Positions 1 to 8,864 of a stretch of DNA of 64,000 nucleotides are shown piece by piece (the first letter of the stretch is position 1; the number at the start of each line of letters is the position of its first letter). The stretch spans positions 102,142-166,141 of the forward strand of contig CACLVZ010000002.1 in NCBI GenBank assembly GCA_902610515.1, read 5' to 3'. The notes under the pieces were generated by a model, which worked only from the letters and a program-made list of their open reading frames with translations, did not search any database and had not been told where the DNA came from. Source of the stretch: an uncultured Pelagibacteraceae bacterium (GTDB taxonomy: Bacteria; Pseudomonadota; Alphaproteobacteria; Pelagibacterales; Pelagibacteraceae). The position numbers were made by a program, and so were the translations under genes.

Positions 1-2
1 TT

Positions 3-191
3 ATGGGAAACGCCTTTAAGTTAGGAACAGAGCTTGTAGCTGCAGTCGCGGTTGGGACAATAATTGGGTTTATTTTAGATAATTGGTTTGATACTAAACC
101 TTGGTTAATAATAATTTTCTTTTTTTTGGGCGCTGCTGCTGGCATGTTAAACGTAATAAGAGCAGCTAAAAAAATGCAGAAAGAAGACTAG
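3..191 (+). CDS. atpI: ATP synthase protein I (AtpI), probably 5' truncated by the window edge
   Basis: This is the C-terminal part of an AtpI-family protein, a small membrane protein at the head of alphaproteobacterial F0 operons that is thought to help c-ring assembly or Mg supply. Two hydrophobic segments are visible (about residues 9-28 and 33-52), with a conserved FFFLGAAAG stretch and the ending NVIRAA. Family members usually carry another 20-40 residues before the first segment, so the ATG at position 3 is probably internal and the true start lies left of the window. It is followed 9 bp later by atpB. The family call is firm; the start is unknown. Confidence 0.85.
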   Translation: MGNAFKLGTELVAAVAVGTIIGFILDNWFDTKPWLIIIFFFLGAAAGMLNVIRAAKKMQKED

Positions 192-200
192 AAAGTTTAT

Positions 201-935
201 ATGGCAAGTAATCCAATGCAACAGTTTACAGTCCACAAAATTGGACCTGAAATAAAAATCGCTGGTATTGATTTATCTTTTACTAATGCAAGTTTGTTTA
301 TGGTGATTAGCGCCTCAATAATTATTTTATTTTTATATTTAGGTTCAAAGAATAAAAGAATTATTCCTAGCAAATTGCAACTTATCGCTGAAATGTTTTA
401 TGCTTTTGTTGCAAAGATGATTAGTGACACCGCTGGCTCGAAGGCAAAACCTTATTTTCCTTTTATATTTAGCTTATTTATGTTTGTTCTTTTTTGCAAC
501 ATGGTGGGAATGTTGCCTTACTCTTTTACAGTCACAAGTCATATAATAGTAACTTTAATTATGGCTTTATTTATTTTTGTGGCAGTTACTGTAATTGGTT
601 TTATAAAACATGGTATTAAATATTTAAGTATTTTTGTCCCAAGTGGAGTACCAGCCGTGCTTTTACCTTTAATAACAATTATTGAAATAATTTCTTACTT
701 AAGTAGACCAGTAAGTTTATCAGTGCGTTTATTTGCAAATATGATGGCAGGTCACACTATGCTAAAAGTTTTTGGAGGATTTGTCGTAAGTTTAGGAGTA
801 TTAGGTGGTTGGTTACCACTTAGTTTTTCAGTAGCATTAACAGGTTTAGAAATTTTAGTAGCATTTCTTCAAGCATATGTTTTTGCAATATTAACCTGCA
901 TCTATTTAAATGATGCATTAAATTTACACCATTAA
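201..935 (+). CDS. atpB: ATP synthase F0 subunit a
   Basis: Subunit a forms the proton half-channels of F0 in the inner membrane, facing the c-ring. The 244-residue protein has five to six hydrophobic helices. The helix carrying SRPVSLSVRLFANM contains the essential arginine (in SVRLF), and the last helix has the conserved FLQAYVFAILTCIYL pattern. Length is normal for the family. It sits between atpI and atpE in the usual alphaproteobacterial order of a separate F0 operon; no F1 genes are in the window. Confidence 0.97.
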   Translation: MASNPMQQFTVHKIGPEIKIAGIDLSFTNASLFMVISASIIILFLYLGSKNKRIIPSKLQLIAEMFYAFVAKMISDTAGSKAKPYFPFIFSLFMFVLFCNMVGMLPYSFTVTSHIIVTLIMALFIFVAVTVIGFIKHGIKYLSIFVPSGVPAVLLPLITIIEIISYLSRPVSLSVRLFANMMAGHTMLKVFGGFVVSLGVLGGWLPLSFSVALTGLEILVAFLQAYVFAILTCIYLNDALNLHH

Positions 936-948
936 TAAAGGAGGAAAA

Positions 949-1176
949 ATGGAGTTAGAAGCGGCAAAAATGATTGGAGCGGGTCTCGCTGCAATCGCAT
1001 TAGCTGGAGCTGGTGTAGGTATCGGAATAATTTTCGGTAACTACTTATCAGGTGCAATGAGAAATCCATCAGCAGCTCAAAAACAATTCCCTAATTTGCT
1101 GTTAGGGTTTGCTCTTGCAGAGGCTACAGGATTGTTTGGGCTAGTAGTGGCTTTAATTATTTTATTTGCATTTTAG
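949..1176 (+). CDS. atpE: ATP synthase F0 subunit c
   Basis: This is the 75-residue c-ring proteolipid: two transmembrane helices joined by a polar loop. The first helix has the glycine-rich GAGVGIGIIFG packing motif, the loop contains RNPSA, and the second helix carries the ion-binding glutamate in LAEATGLFG. A good ribosome binding site (AGGAGG, 943-948 region) precedes the ATG, one of the stronger ones in this operon, which fits the high stoichiometry of subunit c. No sodium-binding signature is evident, so it should translocate protons. Confidence 0.97.
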   Translation: MELEAAKMIGAGLAAIALAGAGVGIGIIFGNYLSGAMRNPSAAQKQFPNLLLGFALAEATGLFGLVVALIILFAF

Positions 1177-1186
1177 TAGATTAAAT

Positions 1187-1762
1187 ATGAAAAGTTTTTT
1201 ATTTCTTTTTATAGCTCTAAAGGCTATAGACTTTGATTTGTATGCGGCTGAGGCTGGTATGCCTCAGCTGGATCCAACATATTGGGCGTCTCAAGCATTT
1301 TGGTTAATTTTAGTTTTTACAATACTTTATATTTCGATATCAAAATTTTGCCTGCCTAAAATCAAAAATAATTTGGACAATAGAGAAAGCAAAATCAAAG
1401 AAGACTTAGATAACGCAAATAAATTTAAGGAACAAACAGAGGAAAAAATAAAAGAATATGAAGCAATACTTGAAAGTGCTAAAAAAGAAGTAACAAAAAT
1501 ACACTTCGAGTCAAAAAAAATTTTAGATAAAAATATTCAATCAAAAAAAAATTCAATGGATAAAGAAATCGAAAAAGAAATATCAAAAGCTCAAAAAGAA
1601 ATTTTAGAAATAAAGAAAAATTCTATTTTATCAATTCAAAAGATATCGGAAAGTATTTCTTCAACTCTAATTGAAAGTATTTCTGGAGATAAATTAAACG
1701 AAAGCAGTATTAGAGCTACAGTTGAAGAAGTTTCGAAAAAAAATATCGGAAAATACCTATGA
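1187..1762 (+). CDS. atpF': ATP synthase F0 subunit b' (peripheral stalk)
   Basis: This is the b' half of the peripheral stalk that links F0 to F1. After a hydrophobic, signal-like N-terminus ending near AAEAG comes the family motif GMPQLDPTYWASQAFWL, the membrane helix, and then a long charged Lys/Glu-rich coiled coil. I chose the ATG at 1187; a TTG at 1166 would overlap atpE and adds only seven unsupported residues. It overlaps atpF by four bases (ATGA). Separate b and b' genes are typical of alphaproteobacteria and phototrophs. Confidence 0.92.
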   Translation: MKSFLFLFIALKAIDFDLYAAEAGMPQLDPTYWASQAFWLILVFTILYISISKFCLPKIKNNLDNRESKIKEDLDNANKFKEQTEEKIKEYEAILESAKKEVTKIHFESKKILDKNIQSKKNSMDKEIEKEISKAQKEILEIKKNSILSIQKISESISSTLIESISGDKLNESSIRATVEEVSKKNIGKYL

Positions 1763-2256
1763 CATTAGATGCAACATTCTGGGTAACTATCTCTTTCTTT
1801 ATTTTTTTGGCAATTCTAGTTTATTTTAAAATACCTCAAAAAGTAAAAGATACTCTTGAAGGAAATATTTTAAATATTAAAAACCAAATAAGCGAGGCAG
1901 AAAAACTTAAAGATGATGCTAAAAATATGTTAATCGAACAAGAAAAAAAAATTAGTAATTCAAAAGATGAGGTTAAATTAATGATTAATAAGGCAAGTGA
2001 AGAGGCAGAAAAAAACGTCATTAGGGTAAATGAAGAGTTTCACAATTTAATGGAAACTAGGAAAAAAAATGCTGATGAAAGAATTAGACAGCTTAAAAGT
2101 CAAGCTCAAAAGGATATTAAAAATGCATCAGTTAAAATAGCCATAGAGTCGGTTGAAAAATTGATTAAAAACTCACTGGATAAAAGCAAATTAGATAAAA
2201 TTTACAGCTCTAGTATCGAAGAAACAAAATTAGCACTTAAGAAGAAATCTAGTTAG
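1759..2256 (+). CDS. atpF: ATP synthase F0 subunit b (peripheral stalk)
   Basis: The 165-residue protein has one N-terminal membrane helix (about residues 5-22) followed by a continuous charged coiled coil, the classic subunit b layout. It pairs with b' encoded just upstream to form the heterodimeric stator stalk. The start codon overlaps the stop of the b' gene, indicating translational coupling. It is the last F0 gene; crtI begins 16 bp after its stop on the same strand with no visible terminator. Confidence 0.94.
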   Translation: MTLDATFWVTISFFIFLAILVYFKIPQKVKDTLEGNILNIKNQISEAEKLKDDAKNMLIEQEKKISNSKDEVKLMINKASEEAEKNVIRVNEEFHNLMETRKKNADERIRQLKSQAQKDIKNASVKIAIESVEKLIKNSLDKSKLDKIYSSSIEETKLALKKKSS

Positions 2257-2272
2257 AATAGGCCATTAACAT

Positions 2273-3739
2273 ATGGCAAAAAAAACAACTGTTATTGGTT
2301 CAGGTTTTGGAGGGATGGCTGCTGCACTTAGGTTAAAAGCAAAAGGTCATAAAGTTACTTTATTAGAAAAACATCCAGATTTAGGTGGTCGAGCAAGAGT
2401 TTTTAAAAAAGATCAGTTTATTTACGACGGTGGTCCAACAGTAATAACTGCTCCATACCTATTTGAAGAATTATTTTCACTATTTAATAAAAATATTTCT
2501 GACTATGCAAAAATAGTCCCTTTAGACTTATGGTACAGATTTGTATTCAGTAACGGGGATACATTTGACTATAATGGTGATGATAAATCTATGGAGGAAC
2601 AAGTAAAAAAGTTTAACCCTAATGATTATGAGGGATATAAAAATTTAGTAAATTTTACTGAAAAAATCTTTGACAAAGGGTTTACGGATTTATCTGACAA
2701 ACCCTTTAATAATTTAGTTTTTATGATGAAACAAATTCCATCTTTATTAAAATTAAAAAGTTATAAGTCAGTTTATAGTTTGGTTTCTAACTATATTTCT
2801 AATGAAAAATTAAGAAGAGTATTTAGTATGCACCCACTTTTAGTAGGCGGTAATCCTTTTAGCACTACTTCAATATATACATTGATTTTATTTTTAGAGA
2901 AGAAATGGGGAATTCATTACTCAATGGGAGGAACAGGAAGTGTTGTACAAGCTTTAGAAAAACTTATGATTGAGGAAAATGTCAAAATTATCAAAAATGC
3001 AGAGGTCACAGAAATACTTACAGAAAATAAAAAGGTTAAAGGTGTTAAAATTAATAATTCAAAAATAATTAATAGCGACTATGTAATATGTAACTCCGAT
3101 CCCCCAAATGTTTACAACAACCTGATTAAATCAAAGAAGGATTATGATTTTTTCTTTAAACAGAAAATGAGAAGAATGGATTATTCAATGGGATTATTTG
3201 TTTACTATTTTGGCTCTAAAAAAAAATATACCAATGTTGCACATCATACAATTTATTTTGGAAAAGATTATGAGAAACATCTTGATAAAATCTTTGAAAA
3301 GAAAATACTTTCAGAAGATATAAGCTATTATTTACATCGACCCTCTGCAACAGATCCTAATATGGCACCAGATGGCCAAGATGCTTTTTATGTGCTGGTT
3401 CCAGTCCCTAATAATTTGTCTAAAGTTGATTGGATCGCAGAGGGTAATAAGTTTAAAGATTTAGTTTTAGATAAAATGGATAAAACTGTTCTACCTGGTA
3501 TTAAAGAAAATGTGGTAAGTGATTTTTATTTAACACCAGACTACTTCGAAATAGATCTAGCAACTCTTTATGGATCTGGATTTTCAATTCAACCAAAATT
3601 TTCTCAATCAGCTTATTTTAGATTTCACAACCAATCTGAAATCTATAAAAACTTGTACTTTGTTGGTGCTGGAACGCATCCAGGTGCTGGAATGCCCGGG
3701 GTTCTCTCTTCAGCAAAAGTTTTAGACAATTTATTTTAA
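2273..3739 (+). CDS. crtI: Phytoene desaturase CrtI
   Basis: This FAD-dependent desaturase converts phytoene to lycopene. The N-terminal dinucleotide-binding motif GSGFGG (about residues 8-13) is followed by LLEKHPDLGGRAR and DGGPTV, and the C-terminal signature GAGTHPGAGMPGV lies near residue 465; all are typical of bacterial CrtI. The length of 488 is normal. It opens a four-gene series crtI-crtB-crtY-blh with one-base or short overlaps, and starts only 16 bp after atpF. In SAR11 this pathway supplies retinal for proteorhodopsin. Confidence 0.96.
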   Translation: MAKKTTVIGSGFGGMAAALRLKAKGHKVTLLEKHPDLGGRARVFKKDQFIYDGGPTVITAPYLFEELFSLFNKNISDYAKIVPLDLWYRFVFSNGDTFDYNGDDKSMEEQVKKFNPNDYEGYKNLVNFTEKIFDKGFTDLSDKPFNNLVFMMKQIPSLLKLKSYKSVYSLVSNYISNEKLRRVFSMHPLLVGGNPFSTTSIYTLILFLEKKWGIHYSMGGTGSVVQALEKLMIEENVKIIKNAEVTEILTENKKVKGVKINNSKIINSDYVICNSDPPNVYNNLIKSKKDYDFFFKQKMRRMDYSMGLFVYYFGSKKKYTNVAHHTIYFGKDYEKHLDKIFEKKILSEDISYYLHRPSATDPNMAPDGQDAFYVLVPVPNNLSKVDWIAEGNKFKDLVLDKMDKTVLPGIKENVVSDFYLTPDYFEIDLATLYGSGFSIQPKFSQSAYFRFHNQSEIYKNLYFVGAGTHPGAGMPGVLSSAKVLDNLF

Positions 3740-4587
3740 TGAAAGAAAATTTATTAAAAAAACATGCTAAATCTTTTTATTGGGCAAGTTTTTTTTTACC
3801 TAATAATACTTTAAGTAAATGCTCATCTTTATATAATTTCTGTAGAACATTGGACGATATAGTTGATGATGATAATACTCTAAGTGTAAAGAAAGAAATT
3901 TTCTCAAAATTTAAAAAAGATTTTGAGAATAAAAATCTAGAAAATCAAATTATAAAGGATATGTGGTCAATTATTGATAGTGAAAATATTTCTAAACAAG
4001 TAATAATTGATTTATTTGATGGGGTTGAAACAGACTTAGAAGAGCAAGTCGTAATTAATTCAAAAAAAGATTTATTTGTTTACTCCTATAGAGTAGCAGG
4101 GACAGTCGGATTAATGATGTCAAAAATTTTAAAAGTAAAAAATAAAGAAGCTCTAAAAGGCGCGATTGATCTAGGGATAGCTATGCAACTTACTAATATT
4201 GCTAGAGATGTTTGTGAGGATAAAGCTCGAAATAGAGAGTACGTAAAACACGATTTTTCATCAATTAGAACTATTATAGATGACTCTCAGGTATTTTACG
4301 AAAAATCATTCAAATCTATAAGCTACATACCATTGAAATCTAGATTTTCAGTTATTGTTGCAAGACGAGTTTATAGAAAAATAGGTGATTACATTCTAAA
4401 GCAAAAAGACATAGATAATTATAACAAAGCCGGCAGAATATATGTCCCAGTATTTGAAAAAGTAATTCAGACCTTTTTATCTATTATTGACTTTATTAAG
4501 TTATTATTCATCAAAAAATTAAAGTACGACAATCAATTAAATCATAATATTTTAGAACAAGAGATTAATTTGAATGAAAGAATTTGA
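3739..4587 (+). CDS. crtB: Phytoene synthase CrtB
   Basis: It condenses two geranylgeranyl diphosphates to phytoene. Both aspartate-rich Mg-diphosphate binding motifs are present: DDIVD near residues 39-43 and DVCED near residue 157, the latter in the conserved NIARDVCEDKARNREY context. The length of 282 is slightly short but within the family. The start ATG overlaps the crtI stop by one base (TAATG). The substrate-making GGPP synthase (crtE) is not in this window. Confidence 0.95.
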   Translation: MKENLLKKHAKSFYWASFFLPNNTLSKCSSLYNFCRTLDDIVDDDNTLSVKKEIFSKFKKDFENKNLENQIIKDMWSIIDSENISKQVIIDLFDGVETDLEEQVVINSKKDLFVYSYRVAGTVGLMMSKILKVKNKEALKGAIDLGIAMQLTNIARDVCEDKARNREYVKHDFSSIRTIIDDSQVFYEKSFKSISYIPLKSRFSVIVARRVYRKIGDYILKQKDIDNYNKAGRIYVPVFEKVIQTFLSIIDFIKLLFIKKLKYDNQLNHNILEQEINLNERI

Positions 4588-5641
4588 TTATATTATTGTT
4601 GGAGGTGGATGCGCTGGCTTATCCTTGGCCTATGAGCTTGAAATAAATGATAAGTTAAAGGAGAAAACTTTAGCAATAATTGAAACTCGTGAAGAGTATA
4701 AGAGAGATAAAACTTGGTCATTCTGGAAAGTATTTGATCATAATTTTGAAGATTGTGTAATTAAAAGTTGGAATAATTTTACAATTAATACTGCTGAAAA
4801 CTCTAATGAATTAACAAATAAAAAATTTCCTTACCAAAGTATCGATAGTGGAAAATTTTACAAAAAGATAAACTCTAAGCTCTCTTCTAATTCAAATATT
4901 AGTTTTTTCAAAAATCTAAACGAAGTCAATTCAGAAAATTCAATAATTTTTAATAGTGTTTTTGAAATGCAACTTGATAAATCTGAGTTATGGCAACATT
5001 TTCAAGGTATCGAGATAGAGACACCCAAGAACATTTTTGATGAGGAAATAATAAATTTAATGGATTTTAATTGTGATCAGAGAAAAGATGTACATTTTTT
5101 CTACACATTGCCATTCAGCAAAAATAAAGCATTGATTGAAACTACTTGGTTATCAGATTTAGAGGATCAAAGCCTCAGAGATTATGACCTTCAGTTAGAA
5201 AATTATATTGAGAATAATCTAGGAATAAAAAACTATAAAATAAATTTTACTGAAAAAGGAGCTATACCACTCTTTTCTCCATCATTAAGTAATAATGATA
5301 AAATAATTAATATCGGATCAGCTGGGGGGATGACTCGATTAAGTACAGGTTACACATTTTTGAACATTCAAGAACATAGTCGTTATATTGTAAAAAACAT
5401 TGACAATATTAATAAAGCAAAAATATTCTCTATAGGAAAAAAATATCAATTTTTAGATAAAGTATTTTTAAAAGTATTAGAAAAACACCCCGAAAAAATG
5501 CCTAAAATTTTTTTTAATATGTTTAAAACTTCTTCAAATACTATTATAAAATTTTTATCTAATAAAAGTAATATTGTTGAAGATATAAATATAATTAGCA
5601 AAATGCCAAAATTAATTTTTTTAAAAGCATTGTTTAATTAA
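4574..5641 (+). CDS. crtY: Lycopene beta-cyclase CrtY
   Basis: It cyclises both ends of lycopene to give beta-carotene. The N-terminal FAD/NAD-binding motif YIIVGGGCAGLSLA (about residues 6-19) and the downstream RDKTWSFW element match bacterial CrtY-type cyclases; a GSAGGMTRLSTGY stretch near residue 247 is also typical. It overlaps the end of crtB by 14 bp and shares one base with the blh start. The gene order supports beta-carotene being passed straight to the Blh cleavage enzyme. Confidence 0.93.
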   Translation: MKEFDYIIVGGGCAGLSLAYELEINDKLKEKTLAIIETREEYKRDKTWSFWKVFDHNFEDCVIKSWNNFTINTAENSNELTNKKFPYQSIDSGKFYKKINSKLSSNSNISFFKNLNEVNSENSIIFNSVFEMQLDKSELWQHFQGIEIETPKNIFDEEIINLMDFNCDQRKDVHFFYTLPFSKNKALIETTWLSDLEDQSLRDYDLQLENYIENNLGIKNYKINFTEKGAIPLFSPSLSNNDKIINIGSAGGMTRLSTGYTFLNIQEHSRYIVKNIDNINKAKIFSIGKKYQFLDKVFLKVLEKHPEKMPKIFFNMFKTSSNTIIKFLSNKSNIVEDINIISKMPKLIFLKALFN

Positions 5642-6546
5642 TGGAAAATATCAACTTTAAGCACTCAATTATATTTTTTAATTTTTGTATTTTGATAAGT
5701 CCTCTTTATATAATGCTCAATTTTGAACCAGTTATATTTTGCTTGTTTTTAATTTTAATTTTAGGGATTTCTCACGGTGCATTAGATAATATTAAAGGAA
5801 AAAAGCTTTTAAGGTTGTTCGGATATAAACAAACCGTATCATTTTATCTAGTGTATGTATTAATTTCATCATTGATAATAATATTCTGGTTGATATTTCC
5901 TAATACAATTTTATTACTTTTTTTAATTGTGGCCGCCTATCATTTTGGAAAAGAAGATACAGTATTTTTTTTTAGAAAAAAGTTTTTCTTATCTGAGTTT
6001 TTATTCTTCTTAAAAGGATCAGCAGTAATTACGGCTCCCTTATTATTAAAGAGAGAAGAAACTAATGAAATATTTAGTATTCTAAATTTTAAAGTTTTTG
6101 AAGCTGGATTTTTTAGTAATGAATTTTTAATTTCAATGTTATGTCTTGGTTTTTTATCATCTATGTACATTTCAAAAAAAGAAAACGCAAATCTAAAAGG
6201 TATTATGATCATGGACTTCTTTTCTTTAATTATACTAAATTTTTTTTTGTCTCCTATTTTAGCTTTCACTCTTTATTTTTGTTTTCTTCACTCAATTAGG
6301 CATTCGATTACTCTTGTTTTTGAGTTGGATAGGTCATTCAAGCCAGGACTTAAAAAATTTATAATTAAAGCTATCCCTTTAACTTTTGTAACTGGAGTAA
6401 TATTTTTAATAGCAATATATTTTTTAAATAATCTTTATAAGCTTGATGAGGCCATTTATAAGGTAATATTTATTGGTTTGGCGTCACTAACTTTTCCGCA
6501 TATATTGTTAGAATATCTTTTAGAAAAAAATGAAAAAAGAACTTAA
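5641..6546 (+). CDS. blh: Beta-carotene 15,15'-dioxygenase (Brp/Blh family)
   Basis: This membrane-embedded iron enzyme cleaves beta-carotene into two retinals. The 301-residue protein is strongly hydrophobic, with six or more helices. The histidines expected to bind iron are visible: SHGALDN (H45), YHFGKED (near 101), HSIRHS (near 217-221) and a C-terminal PHILLEYL near 287. It ends the crt series and overlaps ispH by 17 bp. In marine bacteria blh is the marker gene for proteorhodopsin-based phototrophy; the opsin itself is outside this window. Confidence 0.93.
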   Translation: MENINFKHSIIFFNFCILISPLYIMLNFEPVIFCLFLILILGISHGALDNIKGKKLLRLFGYKQTVSFYLVYVLISSLIIIFWLIFPNTILLLFLIVAAYHFGKEDTVFFFRKKFFLSEFLFFLKGSAVITAPLLLKREETNEIFSILNFKVFEAGFFSNEFLISMLCLGFLSSMYISKKENANLKGIMIMDFFSLIILNFFLSPILAFTLYFCFLHSIRHSITLVFELDRSFKPGLKKFIIKAIPLTFVTGVIFLIAIYFLNNLYKLDEAIYKVIFIGLASLTFPHILLEYLLEKNEKRT

Positions 6547-7474
6547 AATTTATTTAGCCTCACCAAGAGGATTTTGTGCTGGAGTTAAAAGAGCAATTGA
6601 AATAGTTGAAAAATCTATTAGTAAGTTTGGAGCCCCGGTATATGTTCGTCATGAAATAGTACACAATAAACAGGTTGTGGAAGAATTAAAAGAAAAAGGT
6701 GCAATTTTCGTTGATGAATTATCTGATGTAGACGACGCAAGTAGACCGGTAATTTTCTCTGCCCATGGAGTTCCAAAGTCAGTTCCGGAAGAAGCTAAAT
6801 TAAAAAAATTGTCCTTTATTGATGCTACATGTCCACTAGTTTCAAAAGTGCACAGAGAGTCGGAACAATTGAATAAAAATGGGTTCGATATATTATTAAT
6901 CGGGCATAAAAATCACCCTGAGGTTATAGGAACGATGGGTCAGCTTCCAAAAGGTTCGATCAAACTAATTGAGACTAAAAGTGATGTTGATCAAATAAAA
7001 GAAAATGATTTTAAAAAACCTCTAGCATATATTACTCAAACAACTCTATCCGTGGATGATACAGCTGAAATAATTGAAGCCCTTAAAAAGAAGTTTCCGA
7101 AAATCAAAGGCCCTATAAAAGAAGATATATGTTACGCAACTACTAACAGACAGACTGCAGTCAAAGAGATAGCTTCCAGATGTGATATGTTTTTTGTAGT
7201 GGGTAGCCGTAACTCATCTAATTCTGTTAGACTTGTTGAGGTCGCAAAAAAAGCAGGTTGTAATAATTCTCATTTGATGCATTCTGAAAAAGAAATTCCT
7301 TTTAATGAAATAGAAAATTCTAAGACTATTGGAATATCCTCTGGGGCATCAGCACCAGAAAAACTCGTTCAAACATTGTTAGATAATATAAGAAAAGAAA
7401 GAAAGGTCTCTATTGAGGAAGTGATAGTTGCAGAGGAAAGAGTTGTATTTAAATTGCCGAAAGAACTCAATTAA
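6530..7474 (+). CDS. ispH: 4-hydroxy-3-methylbut-2-enyl diphosphate reductase IspH (LytB)
   Basis: This is the last enzyme of the MEP isoprenoid pathway, producing IPP and DMAPP with a 4Fe-4S cluster. The three cluster cysteines are in GFCAGV (C16), DATCPLV (near 100) and DICYATTNRQ (near 201). The length of 314 is normal. It is linked to thrB and rnhA, an association common in alphaproteobacteria, but here it also directly follows carotenoid genes that consume its product. It overlaps blh by 17 bp and thrB by one base. Confidence 0.97.
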   Translation: MKKELKIYLASPRGFCAGVKRAIEIVEKSISKFGAPVYVRHEIVHNKQVVEELKEKGAIFVDELSDVDDASRPVIFSAHGVPKSVPEEAKLKKLSFIDATCPLVSKVHRESEQLNKNGFDILLIGHKNHPEVIGTMGQLPKGSIKLIETKSDVDQIKENDFKKPLAYITQTTLSVDDTAEIIEALKKKFPKIKGPIKEDICYATTNRQTAVKEIASRCDMFFVVGSRNSSNSVRLVEVAKKAGCNNSHLMHSEKEIPFNEIENSKTIGISSGASAPEKLVQTLLDNIRKERKVSIEEVIVAEERVVFKLPKELN

Positions 7475-8442
7475 TGGCTGTCTATACAAAGTTAAATCAA
7501 AAAAAGATAGAGGAAATTTTATCTAATTATAGTTTAGGAAAATTAGACTCATTCAAAGAAATTGAAGAAGGTATCGAAAATACAAACTATTTTTTATTAA
7601 TTAATAAAAAAAAATTTATATTAACTATTTACGAAAGAAGAGTGAAATCTGCTGATCTTCCTTTTTTTTCTGATCTAATGTTATCTTTAAATAAAGCTAG
7701 TTTTAAATGCCCTGCTCCTATTTTAAATAATAATAATGAAACTATTACAAATTTTAATGGAAAAAAATTAATGATCGTCTCATTTCTTGAGGGCAAGGCC
7801 AAACAAAATTTGTCCCCAGCCAATTGTGAGTCAATCGGATCTGAGATAGCTAGAATGCATCAGCTCACAAAGAATTTAAAATTAAAACGGCAAAATGACC
7901 TTTCCATAAATTCATGGAGAAAATTGTTTAATTCAGTCAAAGATAAGTGTGAAAATATACATAAAGATCTGCCAAAATTAATTGAGGAAAATCTTAATGA
8001 TGTTGAAAAAAATTGGCCAAAGAATCTCCCAAGAGGAATAATCCATGCAGATTTATTTCACGACAATATTTTTTTTATTCAAGATAAATTTAGTGGTGTG
8101 ATTGACTTTTATTTTTCGTGTGAAGATTTTTTTGCGTTTGAAATCGCTATTTGCTTTAACGCTTTGTGTTTTGACGGTCTAAAAAATAATTTAAGTTTTA
8201 ATGTTACTAAAGCAAAGAATTTTATAGATGGATATACATCTGTAAGAAAATTATCTCACGAAGAATTGAGTAATATTAAGGTTTTATCTCAAGGCGCTGC
8301 TTTGAGATTCTTATTAACTCGAGTATTCGATGCATTAAATAAAGTAGAAGGAGCAATAGTTAAAATTAAAGATCCAATGGAATATTTAAAAAGATTAGAA
8401 TTTCACAAGAATGCAAAAAATCATGAGGATTATTTCTTTTAA
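7474..8442 (+). CDS. thrB: Homoserine kinase ThrB (APH-fold type)
   Basis: It phosphorylates homoserine in threonine synthesis. This is the aminoglycoside-phosphotransferase-fold homoserine kinase used by many proteobacteria, not the GHMP type. The catalytic loop IIHADLFHDNIFF lies near residues 189-201, followed by the metal-binding GVIDFYFSCEDFFAFEIA. The start overlaps the ispH stop (TAATG) and its stop overlaps the rnhA start. The partner thrC lies nearby on the opposite strand at 9339-10715. Confidence 0.93.
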   Translation: MAVYTKLNQKKIEEILSNYSLGKLDSFKEIEEGIENTNYFLLINKKKFILTIYERRVKSADLPFFSDLMLSLNKASFKCPAPILNNNNETITNFNGKKLMIVSFLEGKAKQNLSPANCESIGSEIARMHQLTKNLKLKRQNDLSINSWRKLFNSVKDKCENIHKDLPKLIEENLNDVEKNWPKNLPRGIIHADLFHDNIFFIQDKFSGVIDFYFSCEDFFAFEIAICFNALCFDGLKNNLSFNVTKAKNFIDGYTSVRKLSHEELSNIKVLSQGAALRFLLTRVFDALNKVEGAIVKIKDPMEYLKRLEFHKNAKNHEDYFF

Positions 8443-8864
8443 TGAAATTAAAAATTTATACTGATGGTGCTTGCTCTGGAAATCCTGGGAAAGGAGGTTG
8501 GGCGGCAGTCATATTAGATGATTCTAATCTATCAAGTATTTCTGGAAGTGAAAGTAATACAACTAATAATAGGATGGAATTAATGGCTCCAATTATGGCA
8601 TTAAAAAGAATAAAAAAGAAATCAGAGATTACAATTTTTACTGACTCGAAGTATGTAAAAGATGGAATAACTGATTGGATTAAAAAGTGGAAAGTTAATA
8701 AATGGAAAAGCTCAAACAAGAAACCAGTTAAAAATAAAGATCTTTGGATTAAATTGGATAATGCTTGTCTAAAACATAAAGTTACTTGGAAATGGGTTAA
8801 GGCACACGCTGGTAATAAATATAATAATCTTGTTGATGAATTGGCAGTTTCGAAAACTAAATAG
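8442..8864 (+). CDS. rnhA: Ribonuclease HI
   Basis: It cleaves the RNA strand of RNA-DNA hybrids. The catalytic acidic residues are visible in IYTDGACSGNPG (D8), RMELMAPI (Glu near 46), FTDSKYV (Asp near 68) and VDELAV near the C-terminus. The length of 140 is typical of a compact bacterial RNase HI without an N-terminal hybrid-binding domain. Its 3' end overlaps the convergent peroxiredoxin gene by eight bases. Confidence 0.96.
   Translation: MKLKIYTDGACSGNPGKGGWAAVILDDSNLSSISGSESNTTNNRMELMAPIMALKRIKKKSEITIFTDSKYVKDGITDWIKKWKVNKWKSSNKKPVKNKDLWIKLDNACLKHKVTWKWVKAHAGNKYNNLVDELAVSKTK

Noticed and set aside
5940..6269. 109-residue minus-strand frame inside blh
   Set aside because: Shadow of the hydrophobic blh coding sequence; blh has the full histidine pattern.
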